Positions 36,101-49,690 of a DNA stretch of 64,000 bases are shown here, one piece after another. The stretch is from Sialis fuliginosa (taxonomy: Eukaryota > Arthropoda > Insecta > Megaloptera > Sialidae): positions 24,151,001 through 24,215,000 of the forward strand of contig OY540813.1 of assembly GCA_961205875.1 (NCBI GenBank), read 5' to 3'. The position numbers and the translations under genes are program-made. Below the pieces are notes generated by a model. It saw nothing but the letters and a program-made list of their open reading frames with translations, ran no database searches and was not told the origin of the DNA. Each line of letters starts with the position of its first letter. Within the stretch, counting starts at the first letter, position 1.

Positions 36101-39100
36101 CATATACACAGTACGTACCTACAATTTGCTGATTTTCATGTTCCAATGACCTTCGAATTTTGCAATATACACTTCTTTTTATCATATTTATAATGATGCA
36201 TTAAATTACAAACAATCCACATAAACACAGACGGCTTCCATTAAAATGCAATCAATTTATTTTTAGAGAAAATTTATTTTTCGACAGTAAAAAGTTAAAA
36301 AATATAATTTTAGTTCTTACTTATAATAATAAATTTGTGAAAAAAATATATAAAGATACCAGATAATTTCGTTTTTTACAGCCATGTCGGCGACCAAAAA
36401 CATATTGATGTGTGTGCATTAATAAACAACTATTTTCGAATACTCATAAAAAAATTCTAGGGATTTAAAAAATATATACATCAAATTCTGTTTTTGCACG
36501 GTAGATACGTACAGCCTATCGCCGTGTAAAAATTATCTTGTAAAAAAAGATGTAATATTCATAAAAAAAACTGAGAATTAGTTTCAAAGACTCAAAAAAC
36601 ACAAAAAGAAGTTTTAACAAAGAAAATAAAATAAAAAGTAATAATGAAGCAATTTAGTTTTATTTTTCACAAAAAATAAAATATATTAATGTAACAAGAA
36701 AAAATTGAAATACATAAGGAAATCCCCTAAAAATTTACAAACGTAAACTTCAACGGATATTTTTTTTCAGAATTAAAAAAGTAAAAATTTTTATCGTGTG
36801 GAATTAAATCAATACGTGTATCGAATCGAAATGGAAAAAAGAATGAAAAAATTGTTGAATTTAAGTTACATTATATTTAAAAAAAAAACTACCATGGGTG
36901 CCACGGGATTTTCTAGTACGCAGTGCTGACAATGAGTGTATAATATGTACGTGTGTCTAACTACTATATACAATTTTGGCTCACTGATAAAAAATGGAAA
37001 AAATTAATGGAAAATAAATTATAGAAAAAAACGTTCTCTACAACTATTATTTATAACATTTTATTCTTTTATGAACCGTTTAAAATATAATTTAAAAAAA
37101 TCGGTTTTTTCCTTAATTTAAAAAAAAACCGAATATAACTTTAATTATAGATAATAAAATTGTCTCCAGTTTAGTAATGCTCTTAAAAAATAGGAGTGTG
37201 CAGTGTAGCATTGAAGTTAAAAATTTCATGATTGCAAGTTTCACCATTTTAGCTAATTGTTAGATATACACAGACGTCATGGGCAAATGGGTAAAAATTG
37301 TATTTATATTTTTACCATGGTCCCCAGGCTAGAATTTTTAGCGGGCCCCTTCCCGCTAAAAAAATCTAAGTAATTTTTTTAACAAGCCCTGTCAGCCTTC
37401 CTCATTGTGGGAGTCATAATTTTCACGATCTTATCAATAAAATAATATAAATTATTTCATCGTTTTTTGTTATTTATAATTGTTTTTTTCTATTTGGCGA
37501 ATTTTAATCTAAATACCGTAGACTATATAGGTAAAAGAATATTTTAGTATTATTTAAAGGAGTTATACCTGAAATTGGAAATTATAATGGCCTTACATGA
37601 GGTCTAAATGTCAGTTGTGTTATTCACTTCATATGTAAATATTATTGCAGAAATTGCGTTCAATATATAAAACAATACATAAAATTAAAAATTTATATTT
37701 TTAATTTCTCAATGACGGTTTTCAATTGTATTAAAATTAAATATTTTTCTATAGAATATTTCATTATAGTCAACTTTGCTTGTTAATTTATAAATGACAT
37801 TGGAAAATATTTATCGCCATTTATTATTTATCTAGGGTGCTAAAAATTAACTAAGAAGTTTGATAGCCTTTCAAAACAAGCTGCCATAGGTGTCACGAGA
37901 CTTTCTTATACGTAATACCGAGTGTGAACATTGTACGAGTATCTTCTTATATAAAATAAATATTTCAGGAATGTGATAGCTTCATATGAAACTGATTTTA
38001 GTTATTTAGTATATAATGTTTAATTTCAGTTAATTTGAATAATTATATCGGTCGAAAAGCAAGTAAAAATCAATTTCATTAAAAAGAATTGTAGCCAGTA
38101 TGATTGTCAGTATTTTTATGGTGTCTATGGATTTTAGTAAGGAAGTTCTTCTTCTTTTTCGTTAGTGTTCTTCTTTATAATAATACAGCTTCACTTAATA
38201 CTTAATGATTTATTTTTAACTCTATTTTAGTTGTTTTCTATTTCCTGTTCAAATTTATATTTTATATTGTATTTTATATGTAAATTTTTAGCAAAGTAGT
38301 TTCAAATCGCACATTTACTTCTGCAAAAGATTTTATAAACCGAATATTATAACGGTTGCTAATTTATGGAAATTTAATGATTAACATGCTAAGAATTGGC
38401 AGTTTTGTAATATTTTTACATATTATATTATGTTTATAAATATATATACATATATATATTTTTTTATTTTTTAATAGTCATACTTACCTAATATTACATT
38501 AAAAATAATAATATTTAGTGTGGTTTGATTTTTTACTTATCAATAGATACAAATACAAATTTTGTTTATTGAATTAATTTGCTTTATTAATCATTTTTGT
38601 GATTTTATACCATTAAGGATCCACCTTGCCAAAAAATATTATGAAGGACACTTCTAATAATCGTTTTTTGGTTTATTTTCATAATCAATGATCATTTTTG
38701 GATTCAGAAAATAGATATTTTTTACTACAAAAATTTTTAAAAATATGTCAATATTTTATCATAACCCGAAGACAATATTGTGGTAATAATTACCGATGAA
38801 ATGAGAGAATAAATACGAATTATTATTATTTAGTTTTTAGAATTTAAAAGTATATAAATCAATATGTCGCGACTTCCAAACAGAAACCTACAATCATCTA
38901 AAGGCCACTACGGAAGTCTTAGAGATTATATTATATATGTAAATACATATGTTTATATTGAAGAAATTTTTAATATTACAAATTTTTAAATAAGTCCTAT
39001 GTTGTAACAATAATTAAAATCACTGATTATTTATTATAAGTTAACAGACGATAAAATTCTCATAGGTATTTACAAATATCTTAAATAATGAATACCACTT

Positions 39101-39981
39101 CCAAAAAATGTTCTTCCGGTTTATCTGGTTGAAAGAAAACCCTGGTTTATAGTTACATTTTTTTATAGTATGGAATTTTATTATACATTTTTTATTGAAA
39201 TTTTAAGAATCTGACCTTTATAAATTGTATTGTTTTGTCTCGAATATTAAAAAAATATGCAACAAAAGAAAAACAATGCGGGTATAATGTCCGATATTAT
39301 AAAGTAGCTAACGAAAACGATTCCTTTGTAATTAAAGTCTCATCTTGGTCTCGAATTTTACTACTGACAGTCTCGTTTTGTGAAAATTGAAACCATCTTG
39401 TTTCACTCTCGAAGCATACAATTTTTTGTCTGTCTCATCTCAAAATAAAAAAATGTTTTGTTTGTTTAGATTGTTTTTAGTTGTACAGCTAACATCTTCT
39501 CACGTTAAGTGATAGACAAATACTATTATTTATAATAATACTTTAAACTCGTAGAGACTTCTAAGTAATGTTGATATCGTTCAAATTTAAGCCAGTCTAG
39601 TCTCGGTCTCGAAACGTGATTGAAACCGAGAAATATTCTACGTTTAGTTTTAATCCTTTTAAAAAAGTTTTTATTTATTTATTCACTAGTAAATTAATTA
39701 CCAAATGTATTTTATCCAAATCAAATAACTGATTAAAAATACGTATCTTTAAATTATCCATATAAGAATTACATTTTTATTTATCTATGTATTTGTATGC
39801 AGTCTAAAAAGCGAATTAAGTAAGAAGTAATGTTTTTTTAATCTTAAAACAATTCGCTGTCATTGAAACGGGCAAAAAGTATTCTCAGTAAATATTATGT
39901 CCATGCAAAGTATAATAACACATTTAAAAACATGTTAGCGTAAACAAAAACATTTAAAAAAAACTTCAATGCAGTTTATTC
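33187..39981. other. Long A+T-rich intergenic region, no gene
   Basis: No coding sequence was recognised. Visible items are GAGACGAGA motifs (33737-33825 and 39340-39440), an inverted-repeat remnant at 34508-34663, a repeat block with ACAGGGTGTC at 34933, two related blocks at 36891-36945 and 37881-37940, and a hairpin TTTTTAGCGGG/CCCGCTAAAAA near 37337-37366. Confidence 0.4.
34508..34663. repeat. Inverted-repeat remnant
   Basis: ACATACAATCAAAGAAGTAC (34511-34530) is mirrored by TTTTTACTTATTTGATTGTA (34636-34655) with a few mismatches. Likely an old MITE; no target duplication identified. Confidence 0.4.
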
Positions 39982-40351
39982 ATTTTAACCAGTGTTTCTA
40001 AAAGTAATGTAATTCGCGTACCACATTTCACTACTACATACTTTTTTATACATATAGCCTTGACCAGAATAGTGGCCATCCTATTTGACATAACTTTGAT
40101 AACTAATACTTGAGTGATGATTTGCAATCATATATAGTTCAGTCTGTAGAAAGCGCCTGTTCCGTGCATTTTTGTAAATTATGAAATATCTGCAAGTGGA
40201 GAACCATCAATTTCATTACAGACAGTGAGACGAAGGTTCAATATAATGGGACATTGTAAATCCCAGCGTAAGCCATGACTTTTGGGTAATTTTTTTTTAA
40301 AAAGTCTTGACGTCGAAATTGGCCATCTGAAGATTGGGCTAAAGTCGTATG

Positions 40352-41503
40352 TAGGGTTTGCAATCCCGCAATGCGGGATCCCGCTTTCCCGCGGGATCCC
40401 GCACTGAAAGTGCGGGATCCGCGCGGAATTTTTGAAGATTGAATTTGTAGGTCGCGTGCGTTTTGGTAACAATTTTGAAAAAAAAAATTAAGATTAAGAT
40501 GACTGAATATGAAACTAGTGAAGTAAATTATATCTCTTGTTCACGATTAGTTAAGTGGTTACACTGAGTACGACTCAGGCGACGAAAGAAGCTCGAACAG
40601 CCCCTAGATTACAAAAAAAACGTAAAAAATACAAAAATTTAGAAGAAGAATAGCAGATTAAATAAAAGTTAACCACAAAAATTTAATACACAAAATTCGA
40701 TCTACACGATATTTTTTTAACAGTATTATCTCTAAAATACAACCGTAAAAAATTATATTTAGTGGTTTAGTTTTACGTGACATACCGTATATACTACGGT
40801 GTTTTTTTTTTATTAATTTTTTTTTCGGTCCCGCTAGCCTATGTTTTAGCTTTGGATCAAAAGTTAATTGTCCCAAAATTTCAGACTCATAGATCAAACC
40901 TGTGGACGGCGCAAACCGAGTCATTTTCCCATTTGATTAACATGGGAAAAATTACTTTTTTACTTATGCGTGAATATCTCGTTGAAAAATTTATTTATTT
41001 TAATTTCTTACAGCAGCATATCATAGAGAATTAAATTTCTTACAAAAAAGATCCCAAGGACTCAAATCAAAGATCGAATATTTTTAAAGATATGTTCGTT
41101 TAAACATTATCATAAAAAGTAAAATCCAATTTTAATGATAATTTTTAAACAAACATTTCTTAAAATTTATTGGATTTATGAATTGAGTACTTAATTCTCT
41201 ACAAAATATTCCCATGAGAAATTTTCAAAAAAAAATTGTTTTCAACGAGATATTCACGCGTAAGTAAAAAAGTAATTTTTCCCATGTTAATCAAATGAGA
41301 AAAAGACTCGGTTTGCGCCATTCACAGGTTTGACCTATGAGTTTGAAATTTTGGGACAATTAACTTTTTTTTTGTTAACTAAATAATAGTAACTTTAAGT
41401 ATGAATAACAAAATTTTTGGAAAAACTGCGGGATCCCGCGGGATTTGAGGATTTTCCGCAAAATTCCCGCGGGAAAAAAAAGTCTGCGGGATTGCAAACC
41501 CTA
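40352..41503. mobile_element. hAT element inserted into Tc1 relic
   Basis: The ends are TAGGGTTTGCAATCCCGC and GCGGGATTGCAAACCCTA, an 18-bp perfect inverted repeat. GTCGTATG is exactly duplicated (40344-40351 and 41504-41511). Subterminal regions are packed with GCGGGATCCCGC motifs. The interior is mostly a second inverted repeat (40865-41372). No transposase; 1152 bp. Confidence 0.9.
40865..41372. repeat. Foldback core of the 40352 hAT element
   Basis: AGTTAATTGTCCCAAAATTT, later CAAACCGAGTC and TTCCCAT, on the left are mirrored by GGGACAATTAACTT, GACTCGGTTTG and ATGGGAA on the right. The centre is near 41125. The open frames at 40658-40924 and 40777-41034 are artefacts of this palindrome. 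Confidence 0.75.
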
Positions 41504-41669
41504 GTCGTATGGTCTGATGAAACCAACATTGAAGTTAGTTTTATAGAGCTTTAATCTATTTAATTAATTATTAATTGTCTAACATGTACTGTTTATATAC
41601 AGTAATTAAAAAAAATAGCTTTCCGCTAGAATCACTGATGATACAAGAACCACACTTTGAGAAATACTG

Positions 41670-44600
41670 ATTTAAAATTACAATATTTTAAAATGTCTTA
41701 TATTGTGGTTAACACCCTAATTTATTATGACAAATAAAACAAAAGAAGAAACTGCAATTTAGTTATAAATGTTGGTTTGTCATTTCCATTGACGCAAAAC
41801 GTATAAAAAATATAATTTTTGCGAATCGTTCATTTTACATATACCTACTTTTTACAATTTTTTTACAGATAAATGAAAAAAAGGAATGATTTGTATTATT
41901 TATTTTTAGAGTTAATTTTATTTTGTATTGTTGTTATTTATAATTTAAATTTATTCTACATATATGAAAAATAAAAATATTTTTAATTTAAAATATAGGG
42001 CTATACGATTGATTATTTTTCGCAAAAAGTTTTATCAATCTTTTGAAAAACAATTAACAGTTGTGTATAATTAATAATCAACTTATATAATAATAATTAT
42101 ATAATAATAAACCACCACCTGATATTAAATAATTTGCCCTAAAAAAATTAAAATTGAATTTAAAAAATTCTTAACATAGTTTACAATATAAATTAATATT
42201 TAGACTAGAATAACAATTTATTTTATTTAATTGACTATTATATATATTTCTATTTAGTTTTTAACTTGTAATTTCGACAACCTATATTTTTACAATAAAC
42301 GTTCCATACCGTAAACTAGGTTGGACACAGTACCTTCAATACTGTAAACTCCCCGCTCCTCAAAAAGTCCTTCCCGCGCGTTTATATAAGTATGTATACT
42401 ATAAATATGTATACAACTGTCACTTATAATAGAATTCATTGCGTTCGTGCTGTAAACGTCTTATGATTGGTCGAAAAAATTAACATAGTATGGAACGAAG
42501 GGGATTAACTATATATCGTTTAACAGTACGGGCATTAACAGTGTGGAGTGTCTAATTACATCAATATAATAACAGTAATTTAATAAATATAAATAAATAT
42601 TAAATAAACTACAAAAAGAAAAATTTGCACATTTTTAATGCAAAAAAAAAGAAAAAACCATCGATCTATAATAAATTAGGGTGCAAAATATTTGTCTGAA
42701 ATGTCAGAAAAAAATTAAGTGAGTGCCAGACACTCGTTTAGTGATGTGTCAACATTTGTTCCGCATTTGTTTTGCACATTAAAATGATCCGTAATAAATC
42801 TACTATTTAAATCTGGAAACATATTATGCAAGGAAAGGATCCAGCTGATTAAAAACGTATAGTAGAAGAAGAAGTAGAAACATATTATACGAGTATGTAT
42901 GTAGTTTAGGCTGTTTAAAATAGAGTTAACGCGCGACACCGCCCTCTTTTTATATAAAAACCGTCTTAAGGACTTGTTAGATAAATTGTTTTGCGGACTT
43001 TTATGTTGAACTAATTGAACAACAAAGAAGCCATATTTAATTCTGAAGTATTTCTTATCGTTTTTGACTTGCACTGTGAATTTATTCACTGCTCAGCTTT
43101 TTCGAGTAATGGTGTGATTATAAAGATTTTATAGCATTTCTGAGATTTCAAGAAATACGTTTAAGATAAATATCCCAAGAAGCATCGTATTTATACAGGT
43201 TTTGGCCTTTTTTTATGAAATACAATTTTAATTTAAAAAAGTGTTTTTTTCTGCAATAAACAATTTGTGAAAAATGAGTTTTGAAATAACCCTCTTTGCA
43301 TATAAGTGATTTATGATATTGTTATCCAAATTATTTATCAAACCTTTGAAGTAAACAACAATAAATTAATATGAATTATTGAATTGAATTATAATGAACA
43401 CTAGAAATATTATTTATATATTTTATGTCATTAATATATAAAATGTTATGTATTACATGTTTTTCTTAAATGGTTATTGGAAATAATTATTTTTCATGTT
43501 AAATTCAAGATGCATTAAATAATTTTAATTAAATTAATAATTTATTTTGTTTACTCAACTGTAATTGTAAATTAACATTTCTAAATATGATTTATATTTT
43601 TTTATAATTTTTTTTTAGAATTTTAGAAATTATAATTATTTCTCTGGAAAATTCAATGGTAGGTAAGGTACTGGCACCATTGAACAACACCCCAATGGTG
43701 AACATTTTTAAATTAAATGTATTGAAATAGAAATATCCGTTGGCATTTGATTACTGCCATTACTGGATATTAATCTATATACATTTAACTGTCTTTCAAC
43801 GTGATTTGATGACAATTGATCATTTTCTTTAAAAATAGTGGACAAATTAACATCGCGGGACAGCAAACTATCAAAAAAAGTGTATTTTCTTATGTAAATG
43901 ATTAGTGAAGTGATTACATTTAAATCATTTTTTATGTAACTAACATACTTTGTTTTAATGAAAAATTAAAATGTTTGATTCTTGAGCATAGTTTTAAGGT
44001 AGTTTAGCAGTCAAATGTAGTATTTTTGTTTTAGAGGGGGTTTGTGTTCTATGTTTATTACTGGATACGTATTTTGTATAATACCCAGCTATGAACACGA
44101 TGTTTATAAATTATGTTGTATTCATTACTGGATGTGAAAAATGACAAATTAGTTAAAATTATTAAACAACATAATAATAAATTTGAAATCATCGTATTTG
44201 AATAAGGTCAGGCCCGTATTAAGCAAACTTTATAATAAGAAAATGAACTTGTAAGAAGCCAAAAATGATACCTTTACATATTTTTTTCATGACGAAAAAT
44301 AAGAAAAAAGAACAGTTAATCTTCTCAATAAGTTATTTATCTAACAAAAAGAACTTAATTTTTATGATGCAATACAATATTATACAACTGATATAATATA
44401 AATATAATTAATTATAAGATTTTCTATTCAATTATAGGTATTCGATTTTTCAATTTAAATTTTCTATGGAACTTTCTTTAAGATATTACATTAGCTTGAA
44501 TCTAAATACGCTTTTAAATTATTTTAGATTCATTTTTACTTTAGGCGTAATTGCATTAAGAGAAAACCGTTTATATCTATAATTAATATAAAAATAATTT

Positions 44601-45045
44601 CATAATATTTTTTATGACTTTTAAAATAGTCGAATATTTAGAAATATATTTTATTTTATATTTTTGAGAATGGGGACGTCATGATTAAATGACAATTACG
44701 TTCAAATTGTAATTAGAAATATAAAAAAATCAATAGTCATTACTTTAATAATCTAATTCTTGATGAAAAATATTAATTTGATAAATAAAAATTCTTTCGA
44801 TTAAAAACTTTACGCAATACAAAAAAATGACAAGTGCAAGGCGAGCCTCGCATACTAGTGTCCCGTACCATACAATTTTTCAATTTATTCGATTAATTAT
44901 TATGTATTTTGAATAAAAAGTGTATTGTAAATATTAGCAAAGCGACAATAGTCACACACATTATAAAAAAAACTTTATAATAATTTTAATTCAGTTGTTG
45001 GCTCCAAAAACTATTTTTTATTATTATTAGTTAGTCAAGTTAGTC
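41670..45045. other. A+T-rich intergenic DNA, no gene
   Basis: No coding sequence was supported. The 124-codon open frame at 42715-43089 on the - strand has no recognisable motif or splice context. A phrase at 44211 (CAGGCCCGTATTAAGCAAAC) may be a lone transposon end. Confidence 0.4.
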
Positions 45046-45790
45046 TAGTTAGTTCATATTGAAAGGAACAAATTCGTTTAAAATTCAGGTAATTCTTTTG
45101 TGGAAAAACACTAGGACACGTCGATTAGTATTTTTAGTTGCGGATTTTTTGACATAAGAACACTGTATACAGGGTATTTCAAGAAGAACATAAAATATGC
45201 AGTAATCATTGATTTTTTTAAAATGGAATACTCTACATATTATACCATTCTGAACACTTTCTGTACAACATACTACAGCTCTAAAATCAACGGTTTTTGG
45301 AATAATGACGTTTGAATGTGATATATGAAAAAAAAAATTAATTAAATTTAATAATAAAACATACAAAAGAAGAAAGAAATAATAACAATTGATTTATAAT
45401 AAAAATTCAATGTTCAGTGTTTTGATGAAGATAAAATATGCCATACCAGGTTGTTTTTGTTGGCTTTTAAAAAAATGTTCAAGGTGCATTTGTTCAATTT
45501 AAACATTTTATTTAATTACTTGCGTGTATTTCAAAAATTTTTAAACGTCATTATTCCGAAAACCGCTGATTTTAGAGCTATGGTATGTTATACAGAAAGT
45601 GTTCAAAATTTACCGTATAATTCAAAAATGGCATAATATACAGGGTGTTCCATTGAAAAAAATAAATGATGACTGCATATGTCTTCTTGATTCTTATATC
45701 AAAAATATTAATCGACGTGTCCGAGTGTTTTTCCACAAAATAATTACCTGAATTTTAAACGAATTTGTTCCTTTCATCACGAACGCGCTA
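45046..45790. mobile_element. Long-TIR foldback element, older copy
   Basis: The arms begin around GAAAGGAACAAATTCG (45061) and end around its complement CGAATTTGTTCCTTTCATC (45759-45777). Each arm holds CAGGTAATTNTTTTGTGG and GTCGATTAGTATTTTTAGTT-like phrases. It is the same family as 54062-54917, which is better preserved. The left tip is degraded. Non-coding. Confidence 0.65.
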
Positions 45791-46582
45791 TAATATGATA
45801 TGAAATATTTTATTTATTTTTATAATATAGACATACAATTAATGTACTATCACGTGAAGTGAGTAAACTAATAAGAATTACGCTAATGATAATTAATAAT
45901 GAAATATGTACGTATAGGTACAAATTATAATATATACGATAAGATTTGATTTGCACGTGTGTTTGAAAACCTGCACGTGAATCAATGATTGATGCAACAA
46001 AAAGTATAAAATATTTTAACAAATATTTGTTTTATTCTTTAGTAAGTCAACTTCCTTATTGTCTTTTCACACCGATAAAATATTGGAATAAATTTAATTA
46101 AATTATAAGATAATATAAGAACTGATTTTCATCTCTCAATAAAATTGTTTTTACCTATAAAATAGGTACTTAATGAAAATAAAATGAAAATCGATTATAG
46201 AAATTTCAATTAATTTTCCAAAATCATTTTTTTCTAAATAGAGATTTGAAAACTATTTGTAAAATTTTAAGTGCGTCGATTAATTTAATGTATTTCCGGG
46301 GGGGTGGGGGGTATGTAAAATCTTACGATGAGAGGAGGAAGGTCCAAATAGTTGTTTATCTATTTTCTTTTTCTAGTTAATTGATTTGAAATACGTTAAT
46401 TGAAACCAGTTCTGACTTTTTCATATTATGTATATTAAATTAATTAAAAATTTTGAACAGAAAAATACATTGTTTCAGGCATCTATGTTGCTAAAAATTT
46501 CGATTTTCCACTATTATTTAATATAACTAACTCTATAACTACCTGTTAGTTAAATTACTTTTATCATGTCTTCATAACTACT
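45791..46582. other. Intergenic DNA, no gene
   Basis: A G-rich run at about 46297-46312 is the only notable item. Confidence 0.4.
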
Positions 46583-47279
46583 CGGGAAAAAATTTCAGAT
46601 CTGAAGTGATCTCGGTTGATCTTCATTTTGGAACAAATCAGATCTTTGTAAATAAATAAACTTTTGTCTACCTTAAATAACAAATACACATATACTACCT
46701 ATATAGAAACCTTGTTTATAATTTAATCAATTAAAAAAAAATTGTACAGAAACGTATTGAATGATATTTGAGGCCCGTGTATTAAATTAATAAATAAATT
46801 CACAACTAGCCCCCTGTCACAGATGAAGGGTTGTAATTGGTCTCATTCGATCCTGCGGGAAAAATACTTCGGGATACTATGGTTGTGGGGTGCAAAACAA
46901 CCCTCTATCTAGCACAGGAGTCGAGATATTTACGATTTTCTATAATGAATACCATAAGTAGCGAAACAGAGAAAAATTCACCTAGTATCCCGAAGTATTT
47001 TTCCCGCTGGATCGAATGAGACCAATTACAACCCTTCATCTGTGACAGAGGGTGTGTTGTGAATTTATTTATTAATTTAATACACGGGCCTCAAATATCA
47101 TTCAATACGTTTCTGTACAATTTTTTTTTAACTGATTAAATTATAAACAAGGTTTCTATATAGTATATGTGTATTAATTTGTTATTTAAGGTAGACAAAA
47201 GTTTATTTATCTACAAAGATCTGATTTGTTCCAAAATGAAGATCAACCGAGATCACTTCAGATCTGAATTTTTTTCCCG
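46583..47279. mobile_element. Foldback element
   Basis: The outer arms CGGGAAAAAATTTCAGATCT and AGATCTGAATTTTTTTCCCG are mirrored. They continue almost unbroken for about 300 bp on each side (for instance GGTCTCATTCGATC and GATCGAATGAGACC) around a spacer of about 100 bp (46880-46983). The A+T-rich outer arms and the interior both pair. No clear target duplication. The open frame at 46837-47019 merely crosses the centre. Confidence 0.75.
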
Positions 47280-48973
47280 GGTATTTTATTTTATACAGTA
47301 ATAAGAATTGATACATCTTAACTGAAAAATAGAATATTTTATGTAAGGAAATAGGGAGGGGTCACCAAAATATAACAATTAATTAATTAATGGATGTTCC
47401 CATATATTATGACAATTCATTTAAAAAAAGTTATATTTTTAATTTTAAGAAAAAAAATATTAATTATGAAAATATTCAAAACTAACTTTAGTTTAATCTT
47501 AATTTATGAATAAAGTATTATTATTTATTATTATATTATTACCTTTCTCATATATGATATGTAAAATACATATTTGCAATTATAAAGACAATTAAACTAC
47601 ACTAGTTTATATTCTAAATGGTACTAAAATGTTTATTATACATAATTGTAGAGATTATATGTACAATATATTGGTACGTATGAATGTAGATTTAATTATT
47701 TACATATATAAACATACTTACTTTACATATTATTTTATTATTACGAATAGATACATATAAGTAATAAATAATAAAATTTATATATGTACATACGTTATTC
47801 TTCAATATTTAATTTGAAAAACAGTTTATTTCTTATTTAAATGGTACATACTCGTACATGAAATTTTATTAAATAGCTGTGTAAAACACATCGATATTTT
47901 ATTGTTTTTAAGCAACCCATTTATCTTAAATTTCTAACTGTAATAATATAATACTCACGTTATCATAGTGTTTATTAAAACAATCAGAAATATAAATATT
48001 ATATTAGTTATTAACCAATTTGTTATTAACCAGCATTAGTAATAACCTACAAAAGTTCAATAAACTATTTTATAAAAATACATAATAAAATTCATAGTAA
48101 GATGCAACAATTACCTACCTATCAAATCAATATATTAAAATTTGTCTATGATTTCTTCTCGTCAGTCCGTTGTTATTACTCACTGAACGAATACTTTAAT
48201 GATAATATAACTAATTATAATTATTTTAGAAAGAACAACATTAATTGATTAAATATATTTAATATTAATTATTTACATATATTTAATACACATTATTTTA
48301 ATTACAACTTTAGGCTCTATTAGGCCTAAATTCAGTTATAATTTTTCCTAATTAAATATGTGAATAATATTTGGGCCTTGCGTCTAGACCTAGACAGATA
48401 ACAATAGATTTTATTGGAAGGTAACTCGAAACAATAAAAGTATATTAAAGATTTTCCTATTCAACAATACAAATAAATCATTCTGCTAAACATGATTCTG
48501 AATTTAAAAGTCCAGGGTTCAATTTTAAAAATGGACTTGGGCCTTACAAGACCTAAAAAATCACTTCACTTCGAACCTCACAACATTTATATTTAACTTT
48601 TTTTTTCTGACATTCGATTATTTTGAGTTATTTTAGTGTACCAGTCAGTATTTTATTTTATTTTCATACACAATTACAAAATATACGCAAATTAGATGTG
48701 AAACTGGAACAAATACAAACTATTTAGGTTTGACTAACAATTAAATTGCGATAGGTATAGAGAAGTTATTTTAGTATCTTACAGTGATGATTTAGGTGCA
48801 GTTAAATAGAATTCAACGTCAATTGATATTCTCAAAACTGACAATAAATGCCTGCGTATGTAATTTTATGTCAATAGTTACAACAATATGTTTATTTAGA
48901 AATCAAGCTGTACAATTATGTCCATGCAGTGAGCATGTAAATAATATATTTATAATAATTTGTTATGTATGAA
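47280..48973. other. A+T-rich intergenic DNA, no gene
   Basis: Nothing recognisable apart from short AT-rich repeats. Confidence 0.4.
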
Positions 48974-49311
48974 TAGGCGCCGACACCGAGGTGTCGAGGG
49001 GGGTGTTCGCCCCCCTAGGCATGTGTCCTTGTGAGCTTCGCCTCCCGCGTGAATCTTGTTTCTATTAAATTAAATAAACCATATTCAATTACTGATTGTA
49101 AATTTATATGGTGCAAAGACAAAATAATATAATCAATGGTCAAAATAATTTTTTTATAAATTAAGTAGCGAGGGGGGTTTACGGTGAATCGAAATTAATT
49201 AAAATACTTTCAAACGTTACATAAATATAAAAATTATTTTATTTCGGTCAGGTGGATCTTATCAACTCCCTCCCCGCAGTACCTCTGCTTAAAATAAAAA
49301 GTCGATGCCTT
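48974..49311. mobile_element. hAT-like MITE
   Basis: It starts TAGGCGCCGACACCG and ends AGTCGATGCCTT, a degenerate inverted repeat. The flanks TGTATGAA and TGTATGTA agree at 7 of 8 positions. The left part is locally G+C-rich, with a palindrome around GGGGGTGTTCGCCCCC. Confidence 0.5.
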
Positions 49312-49383
49312 TGTATGTACAATGTACATACAATATAAATATTATGTACATATATGTAGATTAGAGGTATACCGGAACTGGAA

Positions 49384-49690
49384 AATGGCCGCTTCTATCA
49401 TCTTTGTTTTTGTAGTGCAGTAGATTTTGCACAGTCTAGCTTTGCAAATGGCCTATAAATTCACAATAGAGTTCAGATCGGGTGAATTCCCGGGCCAATC
49501 TAAAACAGTTATCACCTTATCCTGGAAATATTTGAACATTTCCATCGACTGACAGGGAGCAGAGTCCTGTTGAAGAATTGCTTCACCTTGGGGTTGGCAC
49601 AAGTTCTTTGTTCAAATAGTGTTCCGACATCGATTTGTATTTTTGGCTGTTCATCATGCCTTCGATTGGCACCAAAGATCCATCCCCCCC
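49384..49690 (-). pseudogene. Tc1-like transposase C-terminal relic
   Basis: On the - strand successive frames read DGSLVPIEGMMNSQKYKSM, SEHYLNKELVPTP, then after a frame change ILQQDSAPCQSMEMFKYFQ and DKVITVLDWPGNSPDLNSIV. These are the conserved C-terminal blocks of Tc1 transposases. The QQDSAPC block keeps the second catalytic Asp. The glutamate of the usual PIENLW is Val (SIVNL), followed by a stop, so the DDE triad is broken. The remaining reading (KARLCKIYCTTKTKMIEAAI) continues the family's tail. Confidence 0.85.

Larger units (their letters stand above)
40175..41545 (+). pseudogene. Tc1-like transposase fragment split by a hAT insertion
   Basis: Before the insertion, in two shifting frames, one reads SISLQTVRRRFNIMGHCKSQ (helix-turn-helix region of Tc1 transposases), then RRNWPSEDWAKVV. 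After the insertion the frame continues WSDETNIEV. Together VVWSDET is the motif around the first or second catalytic Asp of Tc1-family transposases. A stop after QRKP and a frame change before RRNW show it was already decayed. The inserted hAT spans 40352-41503, and its 8-bp duplication GTCGTATG encodes part of the VVW motif. Confidence 0.7.
39990..41669. mobile_element. Outer hAT-like element of a nest
   Basis: The ends CAGTGTTTCTAAAAGTAATG and CACACTTTGAGAAATACTG are inverted repeats of the common CAGTGTTTCTCAAAGT type. The flanks ATTTTAAC and ATTTAAAA agree at 6 of 8 positions. It encloses a Tc1 transposase fragment that is itself split by another hAT element. The outer boundaries are therefore inferred from the ends alone. 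Confidence 0.5.

Noticed and set aside
40179-40472. 97-codon - strand open frame
   Set aside because: It is antisense to the Tc1 fragment and runs into the hAT end; the coding signal is on the + strand.
42715-43089. 124-codon - strand open frame, the longest in the window
   Set aside because: Biased A+T composition, no motif or splice signals, and no similarity that I recognise.
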